Positions 1 to 6,911 of a stretch of DNA of 8,038 nt are shown piece after piece. A program made the position numbers and the translations under genes. Where the stretch lies: contig CAAFUN010000072.1 in NCBI GenBank assembly GCA_900766195.1, positions 1 to 8,038 of the forward strand, read 5' to 3'. Position 1 is the first letter of the stretch, and each line of letters opens with the position of its first letter. This DNA is from an uncultured Bacteroides sp. (GTDB lineage Bacteria; Bacteroidota; Bacteroidia; Bacteroidales; Bacteroidaceae). The notes under the pieces were generated by a model that was given only the letters and a program-made list of their open reading frames with translations, did no database searches and had not been told where the DNA came from.

Positions 1-1101
1 ATATTTGATACGTAAAATATTTCGCACTGCTTCGTCAACAGTAGCTTCCTTCACTTTTTCTTTTTTTATTAATTTCGGTAGTTCTTTTACATATAGTTGC
101 CTTACCATTTCCATATCTACTCCTGCATTAACAGCTTTCATTGCAGCTTCTGTTTGATTAGCTGCAAAACCATGTGTAATCATTTCATTGACTGCTCCCC
201 AGTCTGAAACGACAAAACCGTCAAATCCCCATTCCTTTCGAAGTATCTCCTTTAGAACAAAAGCGTTACCTGTAGACGGTATTCCATCGTTATCATTAAA
301 AGCAGTCATGAAAGTAGCAACACCCGCTTTTTTGGCAGCCTCGAATGGCGGAAGATAAACTTCGCGTAATCGCCGTTCCGTAATAAATGTAGAATTATAA
401 TCGCGACCTCCTTCAGCTGCACCATATCCTATAAGATGCTTGGCACAGGCTGCTATTGAAGTTGCGTCATTCAGAGAATCTCCTTGATAACCTTTTATCA
501 TAGCAGCACCCATTATTGAAGTGAGGTAAACGTCTTCTCCAAATCCTTCTGCCATTCGTCCCCATCTGGGATCACGAGAAATATCTATCATAGGGGAGAA
601 GGTCCAGCGAATTCCTACAGAAGATGCTTCTAAAGCTGAAACCCGTGCACCTTCTTCTACTATGTCGGGGTCAAATGAAGCGGCTTGTCCTAAGGGGATA
701 GGAAATATAGTTTTAAAGCCGTGAATTATATCACGTGCTATCAACAAGGGAATACCTAATCGAGATTTTTCAATAGCTGCATGTTGCAGGGTATTGATAC
801 GAACGGGATCCACCTCGTTCAATATAGAACCGATTTCACCGTTCTTTATTAATTTTATCATATCCTTAGTGTTAGGATATGAGGATATTTGACTCATTTG
901 TCCGATCTTCTCTTTCAGCGACATCCTAGCCAATAATGCGTTTATATTCTTTTCAATTTCGACACTATCTCTATGAGGTAATTTAGGCACCTCATATATA
1001 GTACTCCCCTTAGCCAAATCTTTGCTGTCTGAAGCATGTTTACAAGATGATATGCTAAGAAGGAATATGCAGACGGAATAGGTAACTAACTTTGATTTCA
1101 T
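1..1101 (-). CDS. bglX: BglX-type glycoside hydrolase family 3 (beta-glucosidase) lipoprotein, N-terminal half, cut by the window edge
   Basis: The frame is open from the ATG at 1101 to base 1 (367 codons, no stop), so the C-terminal half (GH3-C and probably a fibronectin-III-like domain, in a family of roughly 750 residues) lies outside. Residues 1-20 form a lipoprotein signal: MKSK, a hydrophobic core, then the lipobox ISSC with Cys20 as the likely lipidated residue. The rest is the GH3 (alpha/beta)8 domain and follows E. coli BglX closely: RDIIHG with substrate-binding Asp124, DPRWGR at 177-182, GFGED, KHL at 221-223, and VVSDWGAV with the predicted catalytic nucleophile Asp300. The family removes terminal beta-linked sugars, usually beta-glucose; the exact substrate cannot be read from this part. 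The protein should be periplasmic or outer-membrane anchored. Its ATG overlaps the stop of the upstream GT14 gene (ATGA), so translation is probably coupled. No promoter of its own was seen. Confidence 0.93.
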   Translation of the reverse strand, partial: MKSKLVTYSVCIFLLSISSCKHASDSKDLAKGSTIYEVPKLPHRDSVEIEKNINALLARMSLKEKIGQMSQISSYPNTKDMIKLIKNGEIGSILNEVDPVRINTLQHAAIEKSRLGIPLLIARDIIHGFKTIFPIPLGQAASFDPDIVEEGARVSALEASSVGIRWTFSPMIDISRDPRWGRMAEGFGEDVYLTSIMGAAMIKGYQGDSLNDATSIAACAKHLIGYGAAEGGRDYNSTFITERRLREVYLPPFEAAKKAGVATFMTAFNDNDGIPSTGNAFVLKEILRKEWGFDGFVVSDWGAVNEMITHGFAANQTEAAMKAVNAGVDMEMVRQLYVKELPKLIKKEKVKEATVDEAVRNILRIKY

Positions 1102-1970
1102 TTTGAATTGTTCTTAAAATAATTGATGAGCAAAAATCTTAATCTTTCTGAGCTTTTGATCTTTCGAGCAAAAATCTTGGGTGATGAAATTAGACGATTA
1201 AAATCTTCTTCATCCAAGAAGGCTGGATAACCTCCTTTCCCCGACTCCCAATCAATGAATCTCAAATTATCATTGGTTATGTTCTTTGCATAGTCGGAAT
1301 TGATTAAGAGGGTTTGGAAATAAAATTCTTCGGCGCAGAAAGTGAAACGAAATCTTTTTAGGAATGATTTATTTCCATTAGTATAGTCTATGACGTATTG
1401 CAATACTTCTCGATTGAGGCTCCAATAAGTAGAACCCCCATACAACTTTGGTGGAAATGATTGGGGAAATACTCGTCTTATTTTTATTTTATTCTGTAAA
1501 CGCAAAAATTTATCGTGAAAAAGCTTCGATCTGTATCGGTTGATAAAACCGGTATAATCATATAGATAGTAATAAGAAAGCCTGTCCAATCCCCCATTTT
1601 CATCTTTCCAGCGAGAAGCCGGTACATCAAAATATTCAAGATAGTTCTTTTTTATATCTATATTTAAGAAATAGCTTACCGGCTTAATCGGAAAATCTTC
1701 ACCCGTAATGAGATGAAAATAATCATTCTCATTATTCTTTAAAGCTTCATTTGCTAAAAACAATATTGCTTTAAGATGATTCATCCCACCCCAATTTACA
1801 GTATACTTGCTATAAAGAAAAACATTCTCTTTTTCACAAAACAGAGAAGAATCAAACTTCTGTTTTTTATCTATATGAATATAAAAATTGAAGTTTAAAT
1901 CGAAAAAATCAATTAAGTTGAGGAGAGAAGGTATGTCTTTATACGCCGTAACCAGTATTGCTTTTTTCAT
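1098..1970 (-). CDS. GT14 'core-2/I-branching' family glycosyltransferase (Branch domain)
   Basis: This 290-residue cytosolic protein covers the whole bacterial Branch domain (Pfam Branch type, CAZy GT14). Visible landmarks in order are the N-terminal strand KKAILVTAY, YIHIDKK at 30-36, HLITGEDFPIKP at 86-97 (family form L(I/L)SGxDxPL), YGGSTYWSL at 177-185, AEEFYFQTLL at 213-222 and LRFIDW at 236-241. Glu214/Glu215 correspond in position to the catalytic-base region of the animal enzymes. Family members are inverting, metal-independent transferases that classically make beta-1,6-GlcNAc or beta-xylosyl branches; the bacterial donor and acceptor are unknown. No signal peptide or membrane segment is evident. 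It is the first gene of a leftward unit with a TATATTTG box about 40 nt upstream, and its TGA overlaps the ATG of the GH3 gene. It looks more AT-rich than the other genes (for example 10 G+C in 60 at 1861-1920), hinting at separate acquisition. Confidence 0.88.
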   Translation of the reverse strand: MKKAILVTAYKDIPSLLNLIDFFDLNFNFYIHIDKKQKFDSSLFCEKENVFLYSKYTVNWGGMNHLKAILFLANEALKNNENDYFHLITGEDFPIKPVSYFLNIDIKKNYLEYFDVPASRWKDENGGLDRLSYYYLYDYTGFINRYRSKLFHDKFLRLQNKIKIRRVFPQSFPPKLYGGSTYWSLNREVLQYVIDYTNGNKSFLKRFRFTFCAEEFYFQTLLINSDYAKNITNDNLRFIDWESGKGGYPAFLDEEDFNRLISSPKIFARKIKSSERLRFLLINYFKNNSK

Positions 1971-2010
1971 TAGCCTTTTAGGATTCTATGTTTCATTTCG
2001 CATAACGATA

Positions 2011-2018
2011 CAAATATA
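2011..2018 (-). promoter_or_regulatory. Bacteroidetes -7 promoter box for the GT14-GH3 unit
   Basis: The minus strand reads TATATTTG, an exact match to the Bacteroidetes -7 consensus TAnnTTTG. It ends 40 nt before the GT14 start codon, which would give a leader of roughly 30-35 nt. No convincing -33 TTTG is seen at the usual spacing, so the call rests on the -7 box and its position in the divergent gap. Confidence 0.5.
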
Positions 2019-2031
2019 AATATCTTTTTCC

Positions 2032-2039
2032 TATATTTG
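2032..2039 (+). promoter_or_regulatory. Bacteroidetes -7 promoter box for the GT8-GT2 unit
   Basis: The plus strand reads TATATTTG, an exact TAnnTTTG match, 29 nt before the GT8 start codon, implying a leader of roughly 20-25 nt. A -33 TTTG is not visible upstream. It is the outward counterpart of the minus-strand box at 2011-2018; both have the identical 8-mer, and 13 bp separate them. Confidence 0.5.
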
Positions 2040-2068
2040 CATAGCAGGTAAATTTTTATAAACGATAT

Positions 2069-3007
2069 ATGCCTTCAACAGATACAATTCATATTGTTTT
2101 AGCTTCTGATGATGCTTATGTACAACATCTGGGAGTGTTGCTCGTTTCTATTTTTGAAAATAATAAGGACGAATCCATTTTAATTCATTTGTTGGCTGAT
2201 CAAATATCAAATGGTCATAAAAAACTTTTATCTGATGTTGTAGAAAGACGTTATGCCCAGACGCTCCTTTTTTATGATATGGATAAAGAAGCCTATAAAG
2301 CTTTTCCGTTAAGAGAGAAAGACCATATTTCCATAGCTTCATATTATCGTCTGAAGTTGCCGGATTTGTTATCTAATAATGTGGCGAAAGTTTTATACCT
2401 GGATTGCGATATGATAGTTACGGGCAGATTGCGTCCTCTCTGGGATACCGATATCTCGTCTTTTGCCGTTGCAGCTGTTAAAGACAATTTGAGTTTTTCT
2501 CCCGAAACCTTTAGCCGCCTTTCCATACCTGTTGAAGATAGTTATTTTAATGCCGGCATGTTGTTGATAAACATGGATTATTGGCGAAAAGATTCCGTAT
2601 TTGAAAAGGCATTGCAGATTGCTCAAGAAAAAGCGGACTTGCTGTTGTGGCATGATCAGGATATCTTGAATATTCTTTATCATGGACATTGGAAGAGTAT
2701 GCCTTATCGTTGGAACGTGATGAATATATTAATGCGTCCTTACCCATATTATACGCCTGAATTAACCCGACAAATTGACTATGAGATAAAATGTCGCGTA
2801 GTGGTTCATTATACGACATCATACAAGCCATGGATTTTTCCATGTGATAATCCCTTGAAGTTTGAATATTACAAATATTTGGCTCTTTCTCCTTGGAAAG
2901 AATTTAAGCCACAAGCGTCTCTTTTTAAAAGATTAAGATGGATGGTTCATCATATTCGCCTTGCTTTAGGACTGCTTAAAAAGGGTTATAGAGACATCGA
3001 ATTATGA
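2069..3007 (+). CDS. GT8 family glycosyltransferase (LPS galactosyl/glucosyltransferase type)
   Basis: This 312-residue protein is a full-length GT8 domain. The N-terminus has the family pattern IHIVLASDDAYVQHLGVLLVSI (residues 7-28, nucleotide-binding strand and helix). The metal- and nucleotide-sugar-binding DxD is DCD at 112-114 within KVLYLDCDMIVTG. YFNAGMLLINM lies at 159-169, HDQDILN at 195-201, and the second metal-ligand region HYTTSYKPW at 247-255, a variant of the HxxGxxKPW motif with Ser in place of Gly. GT8 enzymes are retaining and usually transfer glucose or galactose from UDP to lipopolysaccharide or lipid-linked glycans at the cytosolic membrane face. The basic C-terminal tail (RLRWMVHHIRL and onward) could help membrane association. 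It is the first gene of a rightward pair, preceded by a TAnnTTTG box, and its stop overlaps the next start. The exact donor is not determinable. Confidence 0.92.
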   Translation: MPSTDTIHIVLASDDAYVQHLGVLLVSIFENNKDESILIHLLADQISNGHKKLLSDVVERRYAQTLLFYDMDKEAYKAFPLREKDHISIASYYRLKLPDLLSNNVAKVLYLDCDMIVTGRLRPLWDTDISSFAVAAVKDNLSFSPETFSRLSIPVEDSYFNAGMLLINMDYWRKDSVFEKALQIAQEKADLLLWHDQDILNILYHGHWKSMPYRWNVMNILMRPYPYYTPELTRQIDYEIKCRVVVHYTTSYKPWIFPCDNPLKFEYYKYLALSPWKEFKPQASLFKRLRWMVHHIRLALGLLKKGYRDIEL

Positions 3008-4062
3008 CCGTCATCCCCGAAATATCTGTTATTGTCCCGGTTTATAATGCAGAGGCGTTGTTGCAAAGATGTGTCAAGAGCATTCTCTGCCAGTCTTATA
3101 CTGATTTTGAGTTGTTATTAATAAATGACGGAAGCACCGACCGTTCCGGGCAGCTATGCGATGAGTTGAGGCTGCAGGACAATCGTATCCATACTTTTCA
3201 TCAGCAAAATCAAGGCGTAAGTGCAGCGCGTAATGCAGGTATTTCTCGCGCGTCGGGCAAATATATCGTGTTCGTTGATTCAGATGACTGGGTAAAGGAA
3301 AACTATTTGTCTCATTTGTTGAGTTCGGCTACGGGTAAAGAGGGCAGGGGATTGGTCATTCAGGGTTTTCTTATATATAAACCCGATGGCAGTCTTTTAG
3401 ACGGAACGAAGAGCTTCATTCCTGCATTTTCTACTTCAGCAGTAACAATAGGTAGAATGGTTGAAGCACACAATTTATCGGAATACGGTTGTCCTTATTC
3501 TAAACTTTATGACAGATCTCTGTTAGTAGAGCATTCCATTCGTTTTGACAAGAGAACCAATTTCGGAGAAGATCTTCTCTTTATGTTTGACTATTTGATG
3601 CATGCCGATTATTTACTTGTCGATAGTCCGCAAGAGTATGTATACATTAAGTATCCTTCGTCTTTATCTTCCTCTTTCCATTCTTTTGAAATGGAGTATT
3701 TCTTCTTTTTAAGTTTCCTAAAGCGAATAGAAAGATTATCAGCCTCGTCCAACATTGCTTTGACGGATTATCCTCAAACAATGAAAGCGGTGATGGTAAG
3801 TTTTCAGAGAGCTTTGAAGACAGATTATCAAGCATATCATCGGGATTCAGTTTCCTTAAAAGAGCGTCTTGAACATTTAAAGACATTGGTTAAGGAGCAT
3901 AAAACCCTTCTGCAAAAGTTCTATTATCCGGAGTGTAAGAGCGATAGACTAGGCAAAGTTCTGTTGCTTAAAGAATACTTTTCGCTTTATGATCTGTACG
4001 TCCGTTTTATTATGTGGCTAAACTTTATCCCAATGTTTGGAGCTCCGATAAAAACAGTTTGA
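3004..4062 (+). CDS. GT2 (GT-A fold) family glycosyltransferase, first copy
   Basis: This 352-residue protein starts with a textbook GT2 domain: ISVIVPVYN (7-15), LLINDGSTDRS (38-48), NQGVSAARN (69-77) and the metal-binding DSDD at 92-95. A later FGEDLLF (187-193) fits the catalytic-base region of this family. Residues after about 230 form a helical C-terminal region of the kind common in Bacteroidetes GT2 proteins, ending in a hydrophobic stretch (LYVRFIMWLNFIPMF) that may lie on the membrane. GT2 enzymes are inverting and add sugars such as Glc, Gal, GlcNAc or rhamnose to growing lipid-linked glycans; the specificity here is unknown. Its ATG overlaps the GT8 TGA by 4 nt (ATGA), so the two are probably co-translated and act on the same glycan. 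The gene ends 9 bp from the convergent flippase gene, with no obvious terminator between. Confidence 0.93.
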   Translation: MTVIPEISVIVPVYNAEALLQRCVKSILCQSYTDFELLLINDGSTDRSGQLCDELRLQDNRIHTFHQQNQGVSAARNAGISRASGKYIVFVDSDDWVKENYLSHLLSSATGKEGRGLVIQGFLIYKPDGSLLDGTKSFIPAFSTSAVTIGRMVEAHNLSEYGCPYSKLYDRSLLVEHSIRFDKRTNFGEDLLFMFDYLMHADYLLVDSPQEYVYIKYPSSLSSSFHSFEMEYFFFLSFLKRIERLSASSNIALTDYPQTMKAVMVSFQRALKTDYQAYHRDSVSLKERLEHLKTLVKEHKTLLQKFYYPECKSDRLGKVLLLKEYFSLYDLYVRFIMWLNFIPMFGAPIKTV

Positions 4063-4071
4063 TGTTCAACT

Positions 4072-5607
4072 TTATTTCTTCTTTTTCAATATTCTGATAG
4101 TCAACATACGTATGCCGGAAGTGAAGGTAAACAAGAGAATATATATGGATATACCGTAAACAAAGCATATTGTTGCTGCATAGATTCCCCAGTTTATAAA
4201 GGATTTTTCTGGGTTGAATATTCCGGATGGCAATATGTAATAGCATGCAATGGCAGGTAGCAATATGATTAAGAAATGTTTTGCATAACCCATCCAGTAG
4301 TAAGCTACCGATACCTTAAAACCTTTTGAATACAAGAAATAAGGCTTCCAAATACATATTATAATAAGCAGGCTGAAGCTTCCTCCCAATAGTATGCCGG
4401 GAAGTCCCCATATGTAGCCTCCAATAATGGCAACTGTGATATTGATTATCATTTCCGCTATGGGGGCCCATGTGTCCTGATACAATCCATATCCAAAGAG
4501 GAATTGGTCGGTTGCACTACGGGTATAATTGATGAATGAGTTTATGATAATCAGATATAATATGGATGAAGACAGTACATATTTTTCTCCTAACCAAAGT
4601 GTGATAAAAGGATTTGTAAGTTGTAATAATGCAAAAGATATAATTCCTGATATTAAAAAACGAAGGCCCATTAATTCCCAGAACACTTGCTGAATGCGTT
4701 TGTTATCTCCTTCCGCTATCAGGTTTCCCACACCTGCATTTGTACTTCCCAATAAATTGTTTATAAATAAGCTTATCTTGTCTATAATCAAAGTATAGTT
4801 TCCATAATAAGCCACTGTTTGTAATGAAACAAATGCATATACCAATAAAGGAGTAGCCTGTACCTGGACGAAGAACCCCATCTTATGAACAAATATTTGT
4901 TTGGTATATTTCAGTATTTCCGGATATTGCCTGAACAAGGCTTTACCTTGTCTCACTTCACTTTTTAACCAGGGATATACTTGATTGATCTTCCAATTCA
5001 AAACCAGAGAATAAGTGATGCCTAAGACGATCTCCATTCCAATCCATAAATAATAGTTGCCTGTATAGTAGACCAGAATTATTTGTAATGTTGTTTTTAT
5101 CAACATCGCACTTTGAAAATATGCCGTCACAACATAATTCTTTTGATCTGCTCCCAATAAGGTTTGTTTGTAATTGGCAAAATATCCTATTAATGAAGAA
5201 GACAGATAAGAGAAAAAGGCAAAGTAGATAATCCCGAAGCTAAATTCTTTGTTCGGGAAAATGAGTGGCAGGAAGCACGATAACAGACAGCCCGCCCCCA
5301 ATATAAAGAGGCCTATTCGACGATAAATAAAACCAAAGACAGAAATAATCTCATTAATCTTGTGCTCATTATGCTCAAAGAGGGGTTTGTATAATACATA
5401 TCCTACTGCCGTGCTGATACCCAATTCTGCCAGGTTTAAGAAGCTAAGCAGATTTGTCATAATGCCGATTAAACCCATGAAATCAGCACCTAATGTGTCC
5501 AGAAATATTTTTCTGGAGAAAAAGGAGAGCAACAGACTCAAAAAATAGAATATTAGATTTACTCGAGCGTTGAGGAGTGATTTCTTAAAACGTGATTCTT
5601 GAGTCAT
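4072..5607 (-). CDS. Polysaccharide/O-antigen flippase, MOP superfamily (Wzx-like)
   Basis: The product is 511 residues from the chosen ATG, the usual size for Wzx-type exporters. It is hydrophobic almost throughout. Likely membrane segments lie near residues 13-31, 46-70, 95-117, 123-143, 158-180, 186-206, 250-268, 317-335, 345-362, 383-425, 442-460 and 470-495, with short polar loops and a Lys-rich C-terminus. The early SRKIFLDTLG...GLIGIMTNLLSFLNLAELG region is typical of Bacteroidetes flippases, which are often misannotated as 'sugar isomerase' or 'lipopolysaccharide biosynthesis protein'. The role is to move undecaprenyl-linked glycan from the cytosolic to the periplasmic face of the inner membrane. 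An in-frame ATG at 5655 would add 16 residues, but the TATTTTTG promoter box at 5632-5639 would then lie inside the gene, and MTQESRFKKSLLN is a normal polar start, so 5607 is preferred. It is transcribed alone, away from the GT4 gene. Confidence 0.92.
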   Translation of the reverse strand: MTQESRFKKSLLNARVNLIFYFLSLLLSFFSRKIFLDTLGADFMGLIGIMTNLLSFLNLAELGISTAVGYVLYKPLFEHNEHKINEIISVFGFIYRRIGLFILGAGCLLSCFLPLIFPNKEFSFGIIYFAFFSYLSSSLIGYFANYKQTLLGADQKNYVVTAYFQSAMLIKTTLQIILVYYTGNYYLWIGMEIVLGITYSLVLNWKINQVYPWLKSEVRQGKALFRQYPEILKYTKQIFVHKMGFFVQVQATPLLVYAFVSLQTVAYYGNYTLIIDKISLFINNLLGSTNAGVGNLIAEGDNKRIQQVFWELMGLRFLISGIISFALLQLTNPFITLWLGEKYVLSSSILYLIIINSFINYTRSATDQFLFGYGLYQDTWAPIAEMIINITVAIIGGYIWGLPGILLGGSFSLLIIICIWKPYFLYSKGFKVSVAYYWMGYAKHFLIILLPAIACYYILPSGIFNPEKSFINWGIYAATICFVYGISIYILLFTFTSGIRMLTIRILKKKK

Positions 5608-5631
5608 AATCTGATTCTTAGATATATTAGG

Positions 5632-5639
5632 CAAAAATA
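5632..5639 (-). promoter_or_regulatory. Bacteroidetes -7 promoter box for the flippase gene
   Basis: The minus strand reads TATTTTTG, matching TAnnTTTG, and ends 24 nt before the preferred ATG at 5607. The transcript would then start too late to include the alternative ATG at 5655. No clear -33 TTTG is seen; that region is occupied by the T9/A9 tracts. Confidence 0.48.
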
Positions 5640-5671
5640 AACAAAAAAAAAGCATAAGACCTTTTTTTTTG

Positions 5672-5679
5672 TATTTTTG
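5672..5679 (+). promoter_or_regulatory. Bacteroidetes -7 promoter box for the GT4-GT2 unit
   Basis: The plus strand reads TATTTTTG (TAnnTTTG), 59 nt before the GT4 ATG, implying a leader of about 50-55 nt. The T9 run at 5662-5670 falls in the spacer upstream of it. No -33 TTTG is evident. Confidence 0.48.
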
Positions 5680-5738
5680 TAAGATATAATGTTTTTGAAT
5701 TATTTGTTATTGTTGAAGTTATTAAATGTCTCAAAAAG

Positions 5739-6911
5739 ATGGAACAAAAAAGAACGTTTAAGATAGTCTACTGCATCCCATCTTTGGCTTTGGTAGGTGG
5801 CGGGCAACGTATTCTGGCAATAAAGGCTAATTATTTTGCAACACATTTGGGATATGAAATTCATATTGTAACAACAGATAACGGAGATATTCCACCCTTC
5901 TTTCATCTTGATCCCTCTATTAAAGTTCATAATTTAAATATAAATTACGATCGATACAGCCCGGTATATAAGCGTCTGTTTCTTTATATTTATAAACGCT
6001 ATCTACATAAAAAGCGCTTAAAGAAGTGTTTGGCGCATATAAAAGCTGATTTTACAATCTTAATGTTGCGACGTGAGTTAAGCTTCATCGAAGAGATGAA
6101 AGACGGTAGCATTAAACTAGCTGAAAATCATTTTGAAAAACACAGTTATTTGAATAATGCCAATTACAGTTTATTACGCTATTGTCCTCGGTTTATATGG
6201 GAAAGATGGCAGCGGAAGCAGCTTGAATGTTTAAAGAAAATTCAGCGTTTCATAGTGCTTACGCACGAAGATGCCAAGCAATGGAATGAATTGGATAATT
6301 TAGTTGTTATTCCTAATCCCTTGACTTTTCTTCCTACAAAGCAGTCGCCGGTTATAGCAAAACAAGTTATAGCTGTAGGACGTATGGAGCACCAAAAAGG
6401 CTTTGATCTGCTGATTGACGCTTGGAAAATAGTTGCAGCCCAATATAACGATTGGAACTTGAAAATATACGGAAATGGCCCTTTGCGTGAAGAATTGCAA
6501 CTGCAAATTAATGATTCAGGTCTGTCCGGATCATGCATCTTAGAGTATCCTGTGACAGATATTGCCGAGAAATATGCAGAAAGTTCTATCTTTGTACTAA
6601 GCTCTCGTTTTGAAGGCTTTGGATTGGTGATTATCGAGGCTATGTCTTGTGGACTTCCCGTAGTTACTTTTGACTGCCCATGTGGACCTAAAGATATCAT
6701 TACCGACCATGAAGACGGCATTTTAGTTAAAACCGGCGATGTAGAATCTCTTGCCCGGCAAATTTCATACCTCATTGAAAACGAAGATATACGTAAGACA
6801 ATGGGTGAGAAAGCTCTTGTAAACGTACAAAAATATAAGATTGAGAATATTGCCGTTTTGTGGGAAAAGCTATTTAATGAACTGTGGCAGGAAAAACAAA
6901 ACCGGAATTGA
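5739..6911 (+). CDS. GT4 (GT-B fold) family glycosyltransferase
   Basis: This 390-residue protein has the two-domain GT-B layout. The N-terminal acceptor domain opens with FKIVYCIPSLALVGGGQR, whose Gly-rich loop is at 20-22. The linker and C-terminal donor domain begin near VVIPNPL (189-195). Donor-site landmarks are VGRMEHQKGFDLLIDAW (213-229), KIYGNGPLR (242-250), and EGFGLVIIEAMSCGLPVV (292-309), which carries the EX7E pair Glu292/Glu300 that contacts the nucleotide sugar. GCPKD-like positions are filled by CGPKDI (315-320). GT4 enzymes are retaining and mostly use UDP- or GDP-sugars (GlcNAc, Gal, Glc, Man) at the cytosolic membrane face. There is no signal peptide or membrane helix; the basic stretch YKRYLHKKRLKK (85-96) may bind lipid head groups. 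It is the first gene of a rightward pair, and its TGA shares one base with the next ATG. Donor and linkage are unknown. Confidence 0.94.
   Translation: MEQKRTFKIVYCIPSLALVGGGQRILAIKANYFATHLGYEIHIVTTDNGDIPPFFHLDPSIKVHNLNINYDRYSPVYKRLFLYIYKRYLHKKRLKKCLAHIKADFTILMLRRELSFIEEMKDGSIKLAENHFEKHSYLNNANYSLLRYCPRFIWERWQRKQLECLKKIQRFIVLTHEDAKQWNELDNLVVIPNPLTFLPTKQSPVIAKQVIAVGRMEHQKGFDLLIDAWKIVAAQYNDWNLKIYGNGPLREELQLQINDSGLSGSCILEYPVTDIAEKYAESSIFVLSSRFEGFGLVIIEAMSCGLPVVTFDCPCGPKDIITDHEDGILVKTGDVESLARQISYLIENEDIRKTMGEKALVNVQKYKIENIAVLWEKLFNELWQEKQNRN

Larger units (their letters stand above)
5632..5679. repeat. Inverted repeat with A9 and T9 tracts carrying both outward promoter boxes
   Basis: The core arms 5641-5652 and 5661-5672 are perfect 12-nt reverse complements, each containing a run of nine A or nine T, around an 8-nt loop (5653-5660). 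Allowing a 2-nt gap, the symmetry extends outward to 5632 and 5679, so that each outer end is a TATTTTTG box facing away from the centre. The repeat sits between the divergent flippase and GT4 genes. It could act as a cruciform or as a regulator-binding site, or it may be only a by-product of two mirrored AT-rich promoters. Confidence 0.7.

Noticed and set aside
2393..2843. Two overlapping minus-strand frames of 98 codons
   Set aside because: They are antisense to the GT8 catalytic region, overlap each other in different frames, and have no promoter or protein family character.
4063..4071. Bidirectional terminator between the convergent genes
   Set aside because: Only a 4-bp TTGA/TCAA stem with a 3-nt loop can be drawn around 4059-4069, with no GC-rich stem, too weak to call.
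5608..5655. Upstream ATG at 5655 as the flippase start
   Set aside because: The -7 promoter box lies downstream of it, and the added residues cross the AT-rich promoter DNA; the ATG at 5607 gives a normal flippase N-terminus.
5641..5672. A Bacteroides invertible capsule promoter of the Mpi recombinase type
   Set aside because: Those have inverted repeats flanking a promoter of well over 100 bp. Here the arms are separated by only 8 bp and the boxes lie in the arms, so inversion would change nothing.
6242..6775. A 177-codon open frame on the minus strand
   Set aside because: It lies wholly antisense to the GT4 donor domain, whose motifs are intact, and its translation shows no recognisable domain, signal or leader; it is a shadow of the GT4 codons.
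6884..6910. Upstream ATG as the start of the second GT2
   Set aside because: It would add nine polar residues before a complete GT2 start and make a 28-nt overlap; the TGATG junction at 6909-6913 is the more usual arrangement.
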